DNA of 64,000 nucleotides from Desulfobotulus pelophilus (GCF_026155325.1 NZ_JAPFPW010000006.1:1-64000), one strand, 5' to 3'; numbered from the stretch's first letter, positions 41,108-51,634 are shown. Numbers and translations: made by a program. The notes: generated from the letters alone by a model not told the origin.

Positions 41108-42982
41108 GGAAATCCGGTTTTCCATAAAATCCGTACTGTGCAGAAAGGCATGCACCCGTGCCGCACTTTCATGGCTGAAACCGGGGACAGCGGCAATCTC
41201 CTCCGAAGAAGCGGTCCTTAGCTTCCGGAAGCTGCCAAAGTGCTGAAGGAGGGCTGATTTTCGTCTGGGACCAACTCCAGGAATCCCATCCATCCGGGAA
41301 TGAAGGGTGGTTTTTTTTCTTTGCTTTCTATGAAACGAAACCGCTGTTCTGTGGGCCTCATCCCGAATCCGCATCAGGAGAAACAGGGACTCAGGATCTT
41401 TAGCAAATGAAAGGGAGTTCATACGACCCGGAAGGAAAATCTTATCTTCGGTTTCCCCTTTTTCCGGGTCCATTTTAGCAATGGCAGCAACGGTAAAACG
41501 ATGGAAAATACCCATGTCCTTTAATACGTCAACAGCCACATTCAACTGGCCCTTGCCTCCGTCCAGAAGAAGGAGGTCAGGAAGATCTCCCTCCAGCTTG
41601 TCCGGAGCAAAGCGTCTTCTCAGGGTCTCATCCATATAGGCATAGTCATCCTGTTCCGGAACATGGCGAATCCGATACCTCCGGTACAGACTCCGATCCG
41701 CTTTACCATTCACAAAAACGACCATTCCCGTAACGGGGTTTTTACCTGATATATTGGCATTATCGAAGCACTCGATACGCCGGGGAGGAACGGTCATTCC
41801 GAGCCGTACCCCGAGGCGCTGCAGAACGGCTTCATCTCCCTGTTGCAAGGCCACTCGTTCTTCCAGTTCCTTTTCAGCATTACTTTGCGCCCATTCCAGC
41901 ATACGGACTTTTTCACCACGCAGGGGTTTGATGATACGCAGTCTTGAACCTCCTCCGGTACTCAGTTCCTCTGTCAGAAGATCCCTGTCCTCGATTTCTT
42001 CCGGAATGAGGATCTCGCGGGGCAAGTAAGGCATATCCGCATAGTACTGACGGATAAAGGAGCTGACCTGGTCAGCAGGGCTGGCAAGGGTTTCCCGGAA
42101 CGGGAAATGGCGCGTATGCACAAGAAGACCAGCCCGAACCTGTAGCAAGGTGAAAAGACTCATTCCCGGTTTTTCCGCCCGTGCCAGAATATCCCGGTCT
42201 ACCATATCCGTTCCCACCACCACCTGACGCTTGATGGTTTTTTCCAGAGCAAACAGCTTATCCCGTATTTCCGCAGCCCTTTCAAAATCCTGTACAGCTG
42301 CCGCTTCTTTCATCTGTTTACGCAAGCGTGCTGCCAGAATCGGTGCTTTGCCTAACAGCACCCAAATGGCTTCTTTCACATTTTTTGCATAAACCTGCGG
42401 ATCCGGAGGGTGACAGCAAACGCCGAGACAGACTCCCATCTGATAATTCAGACAGGGTCGGGTACGATTGCGCATGGCCGAATCTTTACATGTACGGAGG
42501 CGAAAGGTCCGGTTCACAAGTTTCAGGGTCTCCCGTACCGCACTGCCCGAAGAAAAAGGGCCGAAGTAGCGGGCATGATCCTTTTTCATTCTGCGTACTA
42601 TGGTAAGACCTGGGTAGGGGTGAGAGACGTCCAGTCTCAGAAAAGGATACTGTTTGTCATCCTTCAGGATGATATTATACCGGGGGCGATACTGCTTGAT
42701 CAGAGTGGATTCGAGCAGCAGTGCTTCATTCTCGCTCTCCGTAAGGATGGTATCAAAATCAGTTATTTTACGGACAAGAACCCCGGTTTTTACGGGATGC
42801 TGATCCATGCGCTGAAAATAGGATGCCAGCCTACGTTTCAGGTTTTTCGCCTTTCCCACATAGAGAATCCGTTTGTCCGTATCCTTCATGAGATAGACAC
42901 CCGGACCGGTAGCCACGCGGTCCAGCTTCTCACGGATCTGCCAGGAAGGGCTGTCTGCTTCGGTACTTTGACTTTCATCCAT
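41105..42982 (-). CDS. uvrC: Excinuclease ABC subunit C
   Basis: UvrC makes both incisions in nucleotide excision repair. The 625 residues show the GIY-YIG-type N-terminal nuclease (GPGVYLMKD, ILYVGKAKNLKRRLASYF), a middle Cys-containing region (CLNYQMGVCLGVCC), the UvrB-binding UVR segment (MKEAAAVQDFERAAEIRDKL), the RNase H-like C-terminal nuclease (IECFDNANISG, LLLDGGKGQLNVA) and a terminal HhH pair (IPGVGPRRKSALLQHFGS). It begins 13 nt after uvrB, in the unit ispF-cysS-uvrB-uvrC. Confidence 0.97.
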   Translation of the reverse strand: MDESQSTEADSPSWQIREKLDRVATGPGVYLMKDTDKRILYVGKAKNLKRRLASYFQRMDQHPVKTGVLVRKITDFDTILTESENEALLLESTLIKQYRPRYNIILKDDKQYPFLRLDVSHPYPGLTIVRRMKKDHARYFGPFSSGSAVRETLKLVNRTFRLRTCKDSAMRNRTRPCLNYQMGVCLGVCCHPPDPQVYAKNVKEAIWVLLGKAPILAARLRKQMKEAAAVQDFERAAEIRDKLFALEKTIKRQVVVGTDMVDRDILARAEKPGMSLFTLLQVRAGLLVHTRHFPFRETLASPADQVSSFIRQYYADMPYLPREILIPEEIEDRDLLTEELSTGGGSRLRIIKPLRGEKVRMLEWAQSNAEKELEERVALQQGDEAVLQRLGVRLGMTVPPRRIECFDNANISGKNPVTGMVVFVNGKADRSLYRRYRIRHVPEQDDYAYMDETLRRRFAPDKLEGDLPDLLLLDGGKGQLNVAVDVLKDMGIFHRFTVAAIAKMDPEKGETEDKIFLPGRMNSLSFAKDPESLFLLMRIRDEAHRTAVSFHRKQRKKTTLHSRMDGIPGVGPRRKSALLQHFGSFRKLRTASSEEIAAVPGFSHESAARVHAFLHSTDFMENRIS

Positions 42983-42995
42983 GGGCTAAAGCTTC

Positions 42996-45026
42996 CTATA
43001 CATCCTGAATCCCCTTCAGCTCCCGGATTCTGTCCCGCAGTCTGGCAGCCCTTTCAAAGGCCAGCTCTTCGGAAGCTGCCTGCATTTCCGCCTCCATGCC
43101 TGCAATGACAGCGGCAAGGTCAGCCCCTTTTCTGCCTGCTTCAAAAGGAAGTTCTTTTTCCGCTACTGCGGCCATATCCGGATTATCTTCATCGGCCACA
43201 CCAAAAATCAGTAAGGATCCAATGGCCTTGGAAATGGTTTTCGGTGTAATGCCATTGGCTTCGTTGAAAGCCAGCTGGATGGCTCGGCGTCTTTGGGTTT
43301 CCTCAATGCATTTTTCCATGGAGCGAGTCCGGTGATCCGCATACATAATCACCTTGCCCAAGGCATTGCGGGCTGCTCTGCCGCAGGTCTGAATGAGAGA
43401 TCGGGCTGAACGCAGGAAGCCTTCCTTATCCGCATCCAGAATAGCCACCAGAGCCACTTCCGGTATATCCAGTCCTTCCCGAAGAAGGTTGATCCCCACC
43501 AGAACATCAAAACGATCCATTCGAAGATCTTGAATAATTTCAATTCTCTCAAGGGTAGAAATATCGGAGTGAAGATAGCGGACACGCAGGCCCATCTCCG
43601 TATAATAATCCGTCAGATCCTCGGACATACGCTTGGTCAGGGTCGTGACAAGGACCTTCGCTCCCCGTTGCAGGCAGTCCCGGATTTCATCATACAGATC
43701 ATCCACCTGATGGGCTGCGGGGCGAACCTCAATCAGGGGATCTACCAGTCCCGTTGGACGGACAATCTGTTCCACCACTCTTCCATCGGATTTTGCCATT
43801 TCATAGTCTGCGGGAGTGGCGGAAACATAAATTACCCGTTCAGCCTTCTGTTCAAACTCATGGAACTTCAAAGGCCGGTTATCCAGAGCCGATGGAAGCC
43901 GGAAACCGAAATTTACCAGGGTCTCCTTACGGGAACGATCTCCCTTATACATGCCTCCTACCTGAGGTACGGCTATGTGAGACTCATCAAAAAAAATCAG
44001 CATATCATCGGGAAAATAATCAAAAAGGGTAGGCGGCGGTTCACCCGCATTGCGCCCTGTCAGATGACGGGAATAATTTTCTATCCCATTGCAGTAGCCG
44101 ATTTCACAGAGCATTTCCAGGTCGTAGAGGGTTCTTTCTTCAATTCGCTGGGCTTCGATCAACTTGTTTTCATGGCGAAAAAATTCAATCCGATCCTTCA
44201 GCTCCCCTTCAATAGCCTTCATGGCTCGTTTGCGGGTGGTTTTTTCTGTCACATAATGGCTGCCTGGGAAAATGGCCGTCTTTTTCATCTTCCGAAGTAT
44301 TTCACCACGTAGGGGGTCAATTTCTGAAAGCCCTTCAATCTCGTCTCCGAAAAATTCCACTCTGACAGCCCGGTCTTCCTCATAGGCAGGAAAAATTTCC
44401 ACCCTGTCTCCCCTGACCCGGAAGGTACCCCTGTGGAAATCAAGATCACTGCGGGAATACTGCATGGCCGTCAGATCCCGGAGGAGGCGATCCCGGCCCT
44501 TTTCCTCACCAACACTCAGCTCAACCCGTAATGCCAGATAATCTTCCGGAGCACCGAGACCATAAATGCAGGAGACACTGGCTACTACAATGACATCCCT
44601 CCGGGTTAATACGGAACGGGTGGCAGAATGGCGCATTTTATCGATCATCTCATTGATGGCCGAGTCCTTGGCAATATAGGTATCGCTGGATGGAATATAG
44701 GCTTCCGGCTGGTAATAATCATAATAGCTGACAAAATATTCTACCGCATTGTGAGGAAAAAGCTGTCTGAACTCATTAAAGAGCTGCGCTGCTAGAGTTT
44801 TGTTGGGCGCAATGATCAGGGCGGGTCGACCGATACGGGCGATAACATGGGCCATGGTAAAGGTTTTGCCCGACCCGGTAACACCCAGTAAAACCTGGTG
44901 GGCGGCCTGTTCTTCTATCCCCTTCACCAAAACGTCAATGGCTGCAGGCTGATCTCCCTTGGGTTCAAAAGTAGAAACAAGCCGAAATTCACTGTCTCCG
45001 TAATCTGCTGCCTCTGCCTTTTTCAT
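42996..45026 (-). CDS. uvrB: Excinuclease ABC subunit B
   Basis: Helicase-like UvrB of 676 residues, which verifies damage and loads UvrC. Motifs seen: Walker [11 protein letters not shown] (~45-54), the beta-hairpin region [27 protein letters not shown], and the C-terminal UVR domain ([27 protein letters not shown]). The ATG at 45026 overlaps the cysS stop in an ATGA; a GTG 12 nt upstream is in frame but less likely. uvrC follows directly. Confidence 0.97.
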   Translation of the reverse strand: MKKAEAADYGDSEFRLVSTFEPKGDQPAAIDVLVKGIEEQAAHQVLLGVTGSGKTFTMAHVIARIGRPALIIAPNKTLAAQLFNEFRQLFPHNAVEYFVSYYDYYQPEAYIPSSDTYIAKDSAINEMIDKMRHSATRSVLTRRDVIVVASVSCIYGLGAPEDYLALRVELSVGEEKGRDRLLRDLTAMQYSRSDLDFHRGTFRVRGDRVEIFPAYEEDRAVRVEFFGDEIEGLSEIDPLRGEILRKMKKTAIFPGSHYVTEKTTRKRAMKAIEGELKDRIEFFRHENKLIEAQRIEERTLYDLEMLCEIGYCNGIENYSRHLTGRNAGEPPPTLFDYFPDDMLIFFDESHIAVPQVGGMYKGDRSRKETLVNFGFRLPSALDNRPLKFHEFEQKAERVIYVSATPADYEMAKSDGRVVEQIVRPTGLVDPLIEVRPAAHQVDDLYDEIRDCLQRGAKVLVTTLTKRMSEDLTDYYTEMGLRVRYLHSDISTLERIEIIQDLRMDRFDVLVGINLLREGLDIPEVALVAILDADKEGFLRSARSLIQTCGRAARNALGKVIMYADHRTRSMEKCIEETQRRRAIQLAFNEANGITPKTISKAIGSLLIFGVADEDNPDMAAVAEKELPFEAGRKGADLAAVIAGMEAEMQAASEELAFERAARLRDRIRELKGIQDV

Positions 45027-46438
45027 TCCAATCGCCACAAGGTCCCTTCCGGCTTATCCTCAAGAACCACGCCCATGTCCAACAGCTGCTGACGCACAGC
45101 ATCGGCCTTATGGAAGTCCTTATGCTTCCGCGCTTCTGTTCTTTCCCGAACCAGCGCATCTATCTCAGAGGCATCAAGGCCCGTGGAAGAAAGGGCATTT
45201 TTTTTCTTGGTCTCAAAATAAACAGATGCTTCTTCATTCCCCAGTCCGAAAACATCTGCCATGGAGTAGCAATCTGCTATCAGGGCAGCCGCCTGCCTGT
45301 TAGATTTCGGGCTGCCTTCATCCATCAGCCGGTTTGCGGAACGGATGGCATCGTACATCAGCCCCATGGCTTTTGCCGTATTAAAATCGTCATCCATGGC
45401 TGCGCAGAAAGACTGCCACAATTCTCCCCGGCCATCCGGTAGAGTCAGATTGGACGCATGGGCCCTCAGAAAAAGGGCATAGAGTTTATCGAGGTTTTGA
45501 GCCGCCTCATCCAGGTACTGGTCCGTAAAATCAATGGGACTTCGGTAATGACTGGATAGGAGAAAAAGCCGGACGCTTTCCGGATGCCAGGTTTCAATCA
45601 CATCCCTGACCCGAAGAAAGTTACCAAGGGATTTAGACATTTTTTCCTGATTGATATTCACAAAACCATTGTGTACCCAATAGCTTGCAAATGGCTGCCC
45701 CGTGGCTGCCTCGCTCTGGGCAATCTCGTTTTCATGATGGGGAAAAATAAGGTCCTTACCTCCGCCATGAATATCAAAAGAAGCACCCAGCAGAACGCAG
45801 CTCATGGCTGTACACTCAATGTGCCATCCCGGACGGCCCGGTCCCCAGGGGCTCTGCCAGAAGGGTTCATCCGGCTTGGCGGCCTTCCAGAGGGCAAAAT
45901 CGTGGGGATTTTTTTTACGGGTATCCACGGCAATACGGGAACCCGCTTCCATATCCTCCAGTTTTCGTCCGGATAGTTTTCCGTAGTCCGCAAAGGTTTC
46001 CACGGAAAAGTACACGTCACCGTCCACGGGATAGGCATGGCCTTTTTCGATCAGCAGAGTCACAACATCAATAATGTCCGACATATGTGCCGTGGCTCTG
46101 GGCTCAAGATCCGGTCTCAGGACATGAAGACGGTCCATGTCTTCATGGAAAGCCCGTATAAACGTTTCGGAAACGGTGGCGGAATCCGATCCCGTTTCAT
46201 TGGCTTTCTGAATAATCTTGTCGTCCACATCCGTAAAATTGCGGACATAGGTAACCTCATATCCTTTCACGCGGAAATACCGTACCACCACATCAAAAAA
46301 AATGACGGAACGGGCATGGCCGATATGGCTGTAGTCATAAACAGTCGGGCCACATACATAGAGACGCACCCTGCCCTTTTCCATGGGCGTGAAAATTTCT
46401 TTTTTCCGGTGCAGGGTATTGTATATGCGTAAGCTCAT
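45023..46438 (-). CDS. cysS: Cysteinyl-tRNA synthetase (canonical)
   Basis: Class I CysRS of 471 residues with all catalytic features: [18 protein letters not shown] (zinc Cys plus HIGH), [17 protein letters not shown] (zinc His/Glu) and [12 protein letters not shown]. This is the housekeeping enzyme, in contrast to the degenerate CysRS region of the fusion at 7763-10039. The start at 46438 (MSLRIYN) has GGAG upstream; the frame begins 11 codons earlier without support. It lies between ispF and uvrB, overlapping uvrB by 4 nt. Confidence 0.97.
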   Translation of the reverse strand: MSLRIYNTLHRKKEIFTPMEKGRVRLYVCGPTVYDYSHIGHARSVIFFDVVVRYFRVKGYEVTYVRNFTDVDDKIIQKANETGSDSATVSETFIRAFHEDMDRLHVLRPDLEPRATAHMSDIIDVVTLLIEKGHAYPVDGDVYFSVETFADYGKLSGRKLEDMEAGSRIAVDTRKKNPHDFALWKAAKPDEPFWQSPWGPGRPGWHIECTAMSCVLLGASFDIHGGGKDLIFPHHENEIAQSEAATGQPFASYWVHNGFVNINQEKMSKSLGNFLRVRDVIETWHPESVRLFLLSSHYRSPIDFTDQYLDEAAQNLDKLYALFLRAHASNLTLPDGRGELWQSFCAAMDDDFNTAKAMGLMYDAIRSANRLMDEGSPKSNRQAAALIADCYSMADVFGLGNEEASVYFETKKKNALSSTGLDASEIDALVRERTEARKHKDFHKADAVRQQLLDMGVVLEDKPEGTLWRLE

Positions 46439-46468
46439 AAAAACTCTTTCTCCGGCGGATTTGGTAAT

Positions 46469-46490
46469 CAAAAGCCATCTTCAGCTTTTG
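46469..46490 (-). other. 7-bp-arm hairpin between ispF and cysS
   Basis: CAAAAGC and GCTTTTG (46469-46475 and 46484-46490, plus coordinates) form a stem with an 8-nt loop, 22 nt after the ispF stop and 30 nt before the cysS start. T residues are only inside the stem, so termination is weak at best. Confidence 0.3.
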
Positions 46491-46512
46491 TGGAAGCCGT
46501 ATTATAATCATT

Positions 46513-47028
46513 TCAGTCTGCCTTGCAAACCATCCTTTCCACTTCGCGCCAGAGAAGAACCATGGCCGTAGCGGCCATACCTTCCTTTCTACCAATGGCA
46601 TCAAGGCCCTCGGTTGTCGTTGCTTTAATATTGATTCTGTCCGGATGAAGACCAAGGGCTTTCGCCAGATTGCGCTTCATCTTTATTTTATGGGGAGAAA
46701 TTTTAGGTTCCTGGGCAAAAAGAATGGCATCAATATTGATAATACGGAACTTTTTCCTGAAAAGAAGATTTCCTGTCTGTTCAAGAAGCTCCATGCTGCA
46801 GACATTTTCATAAGCCGGGTCGGAATCGGGAAACAGTTCACCTATATCTCCCAGTCCCGCAGCGCCCAGCAAGGCGTCACATATGGCATGGGTCAGCACA
46901 TCGGCATCGGAATGGCCCAGCAGGCCAAGGGGGTAATCCAGGTGTTCACCACCGAGAATCAGGGGGCGTCCAGCGACAAAACGGTGAGTATCATGACCAA
47001 TTCCTGTTCGGAAATTCATCGGGTGCAT
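46513..47028 (-). CDS. ispF: 2-C-methyl-D-erythritol 2,4-cyclodiphosphate synthase
   Basis: MEP-pathway enzyme of isoprenoid synthesis, 171 residues. Metal ligands are visible in GIGHDTHRF (Asp/His); GHSDADVLTHAICDALLGAAGLGDIG and the C-terminal IKATTTEGLDAIGRKEGMAATA signature follow. The start at 47028 has GGAG 6 nt upstream; ATG 47040 is also in frame. ispF-cysS adjacency is common in bacteria. An ispD partner is not in the window. Confidence 0.96.
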   Translation of the reverse strand: MHPMNFRTGIGHDTHRFVAGRPLILGGEHLDYPLGLLGHSDADVLTHAICDALLGAAGLGDIGELFPDSDPAYENVCSMELLEQTGNLLFRKKFRIINIDAILFAQEPKISPHKIKMKRNLAKALGLHPDRINIKATTTEGLDAIGRKEGMAATAMVLLWREVERMVCKAD

Positions 47029-47195
47029 ACATTTCTCCATATACAGGGTTAGAGTTCCTGCTACGGAGGTAGCTTATACCTTTCCTGTGACAGGGCGTAA
47101 AGACGGAATAAATGAATTATACTGTAGGGTATGCCGGAAAGTACCGATCAGAGACTCTCTGAGAGCAGAAGCAAAAAAAAGCAGGAAAGCAGCAA

Positions 47196-47474
47196 TCAAT
47201 GCACGGTGTGGGTTTCGATACTCATGGAAAATTCGTTCTGCAGAAGGACCATAAGGAGTTCAAGAGATACGGTGTCCATGATGTGGGGATGCCATCCTAT
47301 GCGGGTCAGGGCATCGTTGATTCCCGCAAGGGTAAACGCACCACCTCCCCGAAGGATATTGTATACATCCTTCACAAGGCGGTGCACATCTCCGGGTTCC
47401 AGCCCCTGGCCAGTCAGGCGCATGAGGAGGGTGGCACAAATGTCAGCAGAATTGGCAACAGCAGGAGAAATCAC
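47196..47474 (-). CDS. Small uncharacterised protein
   Basis: A 92-residue protein (MISPAVANSADICATLLMR...) with a hydrophobic start and a helical pattern; no domain recognised. A GGGAGG lies 6 nt before a GTG at 47474, a good ribosome-binding arrangement that favours a real gene starting there over the TTG two codons earlier. The stop is 167 nt before ispF on the same strand. Compositional evidence is limited, so it remains tentative. Confidence 0.5.
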   Translation of the reverse strand: MISPAVANSADICATLLMRLTGQGLEPGDVHRLVKDVYNILRGGGAFTLAGINDALTRIGWHPHIMDTVSLELLMVLLQNEFSMSIETHTVH

Positions 47475-47894
47475 AGGCAACCTCCCTTCGGTAATATGGC
47501 CACTCTATCGCGGCACTCGGTTTGAAACGCTGTTTATTCAAAAAAACATTTCATGCTCTATGGTTTCATATTTCAGAAGTGTTCCAGGATGTCCATAGGG
47601 AAACAACTTTATTTTCCCGGGATATTTTCCCGTTTCGCATCGAGCACAGGGGAAAAAGAATGGTTTCAAATGCAGCATGAAGACATGACCGCTGCAGAAA
47701 CCGGCACACAAAAGCAGAAAAAACACAAATGATCAAGATTTAATATTGAAAAGGCAGCCAGTTGTGTTACATCAAATGCACATTGTGCAATACCAATGAC
47801 TGCTGCGACTGTTCTCCCTCCCCGGGGAAAGCAATGGTATCTGGACTTTTTTCCCGGGGCCTGGATCTGAATAGCAACAAATGGGGAGTTTTTT
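47475..47894. other. 420-bp intergenic region upstream of the NarL-type regulator
   Basis: No convincing reading frame. It contains a TGCACA-T-TGTGCA palindrome (47777-47789) and a GC-rich imperfect inverted repeat built on CCCCGGGGAAA/TTTCCCGGGG (about 47822-47858), just before the regulator's start. Both could affect expression of the regulator; I see no tRNA or terminator with a T-run. Confidence 0.4.
47777..47789. promoter_or_regulatory. TGCACA-T-TGTGCA palindrome
   Basis: Perfect 13-bp dyad (6-bp arms, single central base), about 105 bp upstream of the response regulator start. Candidate operator for an unidentified regulator, possibly self-control. Confidence 0.3.
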
Positions 47895-48572
47895 TTGAAA
47901 GAAAATATTCGTATTCTGATCATTGATGACCATCCTCTTTTCAGAGAGGGGCTTAAATCCATTATAGTAAAAAACAAGGCTTTTGAGCTTGTCGGCGAAG
48001 CCGGTTCTGGCAAGGACGGATTGCGCATGGCAAGGGAACTGAAGCCTGATCTGGTTATTGTCGATATATCCCTGCCCGACATTAACGGTATTCAACTCAC
48101 CCGAGATCTGACAGCAGCCTCCCTTTCCCTCCGTATTATTATCGTATCCATGCATGCCAAAATTGATTATATCGCAGAGGCCTTTCAGGCTGGAGCCATT
48201 GGCTATATAGCAAAAGATTCCGCATCGGATCGTCTGCTTCAGGGTATTGAAACAGCCATGCGGGGGGATTATTACCTCGACAGCGCGATTTCCCATCAGG
48301 TGGTGGAAAAACTGATGCAGTTTCCCGTCAAAGAAGCCAAAATTACCGATTCTGAATACGGTTCCCTCACTCCAAGAGAACAGGAAGTCATGCGGCTTCT
48401 GGCCGAGGGGAGCAGTCCAAGAGATATTGGGGACCGCCTTTATATCAGCCCGAAAACCGTGGAGAATCACCGGGCCAACATAATGAAAAAACTGAATGTC
48501 CACTCCACAATGGATTTAGTTCGTTATGCGGCCCGCCTGGGCCTGATTGACGTGGATCTCTGGAAGGAATAG
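47895..48572 (+). CDS. NarL/FixJ-type response regulator
   Basis: A 225-residue two-component regulator. The receiver domain has IIDDHPLF (acidic pocket), the phospho-acceptor in VIVDISLPD (~Asp56) and the AKDSA lysine. A LuxR-type HTH follows (LTPREQEVMRLLAEG, ISPKTVENHRANIMKKLNV). Translation appears to start at TTG (47895-47897), 7-8 nt after GGGGAG; the nearest upstream ATG is followed by an in-frame stop. No histidine kinase is adjacent, so it is an orphan. It faces the DUF89-like gene tail to tail, 7 nt apart. Confidence 0.92.
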   Translation: MKENIRILIIDDHPLFREGLKSIIVKNKAFELVGEAGSGKDGLRMARELKPDLVIVDISLPDINGIQLTRDLTAASLSLRIIIVSMHAKIDYIAEAFQAGAIGYIAKDSASDRLLQGIETAMRGDYYLDSAISHQVVEKLMQFPVKEAKITDSEYGSLTPREQEVMRLLAEGSSPRDIGDRLYISPKTVENHRANIMKKLNVHSTMDLVRYAARLGLIDVDLWKE

Positions 48573-48579
48573 GCTGTAA

Positions 48580-50352
48580 TCATAGATTTTTATCATGCAT
48601 TTTCCCTACCCCGTAATCCCTTCTCCGCATAAATTTTTCCGCTGGCGGACCGATCAGCTGCATTTCCGGGTCAGCGGCAAGAACATCCATGGCAATCTGC
48701 ATTTCTTTTGTACAGCCCGTAGAATACGTAGCATCCTTACCTACCCACTCCGGAGGTACTTTTTCACCTAAAATGGTGAAGGTTTCGGCTATGTCCTCGT
48801 AGGTCTGAAACCGCCAGATGTCAATATATCCACAACGCTGTACAATTTCCCACATATACATGAGATCATCGGCGTCCATGCCGGGCTCGTAATACTGTGA
48901 CGGATTGATGATAAAGGTGCGGGCAAAACGACTGCGGAGATAATCAATAAAAACTGTCATAATGCGCTTGGCTTCATCAATTTTACCGGGTATGGAACCG
49001 ATAATCCCGCTGTAAAACATCACAGCCATGCCGTTTTCACGGGCTTTTTTCATCTGGGCAATGATTTTTTTCGCTTTGCGCTCCAGATCAAAGTGGGAAA
49101 ATCGGATGACATCAGGATGGGCTGGCTTATGGAGAATCTCAACGCTCCCGTCTTCCTGGGTCGATATATTGAAAACGGGTCTTGTAAACTCAAAGCGGGT
49201 ATCAAAAAAACGACGTTTCTGCTCTGCCCCCCTGGAAATAACCGCATCCGTTTCTTTAAAAACCCTGGCAAAGGTAGTGCAGGCCAGCAGAAGGTTGACA
49301 TTTTCCCGGGTACCATCGGAAATGACAACAATATTTTCTTCTTTTCGTAAAATTTCAACCAGGGCATTTTTGCTGATCTCCGGGTCGGCCACGATGCGGG
49401 CACCATCCAAGGCCTCCTGCAGAGTACTGTCTTCCATCACATCCGCAAAATCCACCTTGGTAAAAATCGGTTCGCCTTTAAAACTGACCACAATTTTATG
49501 ACCCAGACGGGCAAGATATCGAATAATTTTCAGATCCATCAGAACCTCTCCGGCTTCATCCGCCAGCCAGAGAATTTTTTTTCGCTCCTCACCGTCAGAA
49601 CAGCGAAAGGGTTCTCCCCGAATTCCCAGAAAACAGAAAAGAGCCTCCACATCCCCTCTGAGACTTTGGGAAAAAATATCAAGAAAGGCATGGCAATCCG
49701 GCAGCAAGTCCCCACTGTTCAGCCATAAATCCTTTGCCCCCGTGAGGAGAAAGAGCCGTTGCAGTTCCAGTGTGTTCAGGTTGTCACGGATTTTGCCAAG
49801 GGAAACCGGCACTTTTTTCATGGAAGAAAGATCAACATAGTCAAAGGCATCTCGAAAGGCCTGGGACTTCAGAGCTTGAGCTGCTTTGTCATTGCGCTGT
49901 CGTTTTTCGTGCAGATAGGGATCAACGATATTGGTCTGGTTGAGAAAAATCCGGAAGAGACGTTTTTCCAGACGGGAGGGAATCATCAGTTCATCACGGG
50001 TTTCATGGCGAAACTTAATCTGAAGGAGGGCTTTGAGAAATTCTCTGTCTGATTCATTTTCAATGAAGACATCCACCACTTCCAGTATCCGATCCAGCAC
50101 CTCACGGTAACGCTGTTGCAAAAAAACGGACTGCTGTTTGCCCATGATAGCCTGATACATCTCCTCAGAGCAGGGGTAGTAACGCTGATCCGGGAGAAGG
50201 TGGACCATGAACCCGACCTGTTCCGGCGCGGCCACTTCTTCCGGATAGGCAGCATGATCCAAGTGATTTTCAATGTAAAAGGCTGCTTCCCACGCCTTTT
50301 TTTCTCCGCTTTCTACGGCATCTACGTTATTTTGCCTGTTTGGAGGAATCAT
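48580..50352 (-). CDS. ARMT1/DUF89-like domain protein
   Basis: A 590-residue protein of uncertain function. Its middle part (about residues 265-400) resembles the DUF89/ARMT1 metal-dependent phosphatase fold: WLADEAGEVLMDLKIIRYL, VVSFKGEPIFTKVDFADV, and ISRGAEQKRRF near where DUF89 has its glycine/Asn motif. The usual DNAGE is DEAGE here, so metal binding may differ. The ~250-residue helical N-terminus and the C-terminus (YSGIIGSIPGKIDEAKRIM...) are unassigned. It starts 11 nt after codB and ends the minus-strand unit; nucleotide or sugar-phosphate damage control would fit the context (inference). Confidence 0.55.
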   Translation of the reverse strand: MIPPNRQNNVDAVESGEKKAWEAAFYIENHLDHAAYPEEVAAPEQVGFMVHLLPDQRYYPCSEEMYQAIMGKQQSVFLQQRYREVLDRILEVVDVFIENESDREFLKALLQIKFRHETRDELMIPSRLEKRLFRIFLNQTNIVDPYLHEKRQRNDKAAQALKSQAFRDAFDYVDLSSMKKVPVSLGKIRDNLNTLELQRLFLLTGAKDLWLNSGDLLPDCHAFLDIFSQSLRGDVEALFCFLGIRGEPFRCSDGEERKKILWLADEAGEVLMDLKIIRYLARLGHKIVVSFKGEPIFTKVDFADVMEDSTLQEALDGARIVADPEISKNALVEILRKEENIVVISDGTRENVNLLLACTTFARVFKETDAVISRGAEQKRRFFDTRFEFTRPVFNISTQEDGSVEILHKPAHPDVIRFSHFDLERKAKKIIAQMKKARENGMAVMFYSGIIGSIPGKIDEAKRIMTVFIDYLRSRFARTFIINPSQYYEPGMDADDLMYMWEIVQRCGYIDIWRFQTYEDIAETFTILGEKVPPEWVGKDATYSTGCTKEMQIAMDVLAADPEMQLIGPPAEKFMRRRDYGVGKMHDKNL

Positions 50353-50362
50353 CGGGAATTAC

Positions 50363-51634
50363 CTATAGACTTTTGGGTTGAGTGGATGGAGAAAAGGCTG
50401 CAATCATGGATGTCCCCGCCACATAAACGGCCATGGCGCAGACCACACTGTTCAGAGGTGCTATACCGGGAATATAGCGGGCAGCCAGAACACCCGCTGT
50501 CCAAGCCAGAACAGCTACGGGCCGGATAGTGACAAAGGAGCTTTTTTCGAGCCTTTCGTAGCTCGCTTTTCTTACCATATAATAATCTGCAATGAGAACC
50601 CCACCTATGGCGGGCAGCATGGTATTCAGAAACGACAGCCAGCCAACAAAATTATTGTAAAGATAAAGAGCCATGAGAGTACCCACGGCTCCATTGATCA
50701 GAACAAGTATTTTTTTGGGCCAACGGGTGATATTGGATAAACCCAGCCCTGAAGCATAAAGGGCATTGTCATTGGTCGTCCAGATATTGAGGCCAAGGAT
50801 TACCATCGCCCAGACAATCATTCCCTGCTGCATCAGCACATCGGCTATGTCGGCTTGCTGGTAGAAGGCCGCACCAACGGCTCCGAAAAGAAACATCAGG
50901 CTGTTGCCAAGAAAAAAAGCGATCAGGGTTGTGATCACAGCTATTTTGGTTGATCGGGCAAAACGGGTGAAGTCCGGTGTCAGGGTTCCTCCGCTGATAA
51001 AAGAAGCCACACAGATTCCAATGGCCGCAAAAAGAGTCATGGGTTCGGCAGGCACGAGTCCCAGCCATCCTTCCATGCCACCGAAATCCGTAAAGGCTTT
51101 TCCAACGGAAAAAAAGCCGAGGACGGCAATGGCCGGCACGGCCACGAAGCTCAAAACTGTCAGCGCACGCATGCCAAACCATGCGGTAAAGGTCATAATC
51201 ATGCCGGAAACAAGAATAATGAGATGAAGATTCCACCCCGTCACTTTCTGGACAGGAAGGGCAAACATGGCAACCCCTACCCCAAACCATCCGACCTGAG
51301 TGACGGCAAGCAGAAAGGACGGCAGAAAGGAACCTTTTTCTCCAAAAGAATAACGGGCAAGAAGGTGGGTGGATAGCCCCGTGCGGGCGGCAATGGCAGC
51401 CAGCAGGGCAGTATAGGCTCCGAGAAGGAGGTTGCCCGTCATCACGGCAAGAAAAAACTCCCATGCGCCAAGGCCTGTGCCCAGCTTTCCTCCAGCCCAC
51501 ATGCTGGCGGAAAAAAAGGTGAAGCCCATCATGACCACAAGCATGGACCAGAAGCCTTTCCTGTGGGAATCGGCCACATGGGCGAGGGCAAAATCGTTAT
51601 CTTTCTGCATAGGATTTTCCATGGACTCTTCCAT
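50363..51634 (-). CDS. codB: Cytosine/nucleobase permease (NCS1 family), CodB-like
   Basis: Membrane transporter of 423 residues with about 12 hydrophobic segments. It resembles E. coli CodB in length and in motifs such as FTAWFGMRAL, ASFISGGTLTPDFTRFAR, NIWTTNDNALYASGLGLSNI and the C-terminal MLPAIGGVLIADYY. The substrate is probably cytosine or another nucleobase taken up with H+ or Na+. Start ATG 51634; ATGs at 51622 and 51610 have better SDs. The phosphoribosyltransferase-like gene lies 53 nt upstream, pointing to nucleobase salvage. No cytosine deaminase is adjacent. Confidence 0.85.
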   Translation of the reverse strand: MEESMENPMQKDNDFALAHVADSHRKGFWSMLVVMMGFTFFSASMWAGGKLGTGLGAWEFFLAVMTGNLLLGAYTALLAAIAARTGLSTHLLARYSFGEKGSFLPSFLLAVTQVGWFGVGVAMFALPVQKVTGWNLHLIILVSGMIMTFTAWFGMRALTVLSFVAVPAIAVLGFFSVGKAFTDFGGMEGWLGLVPAEPMTLFAAIGICVASFISGGTLTPDFTRFARSTKIAVITTLIAFFLGNSLMFLFGAVGAAFYQQADIADVLMQQGMIVWAMVILGLNIWTTNDNALYASGLGLSNITRWPKKILVLINGAVGTLMALYLYNNFVGWLSFLNTMLPAIGGVLIADYYMVRKASYERLEKSSFVTIRPVAVLAWTAGVLAARYIPGIAPLNSVVCAMAVYVAGTSMIAAFSPSTQPKSL

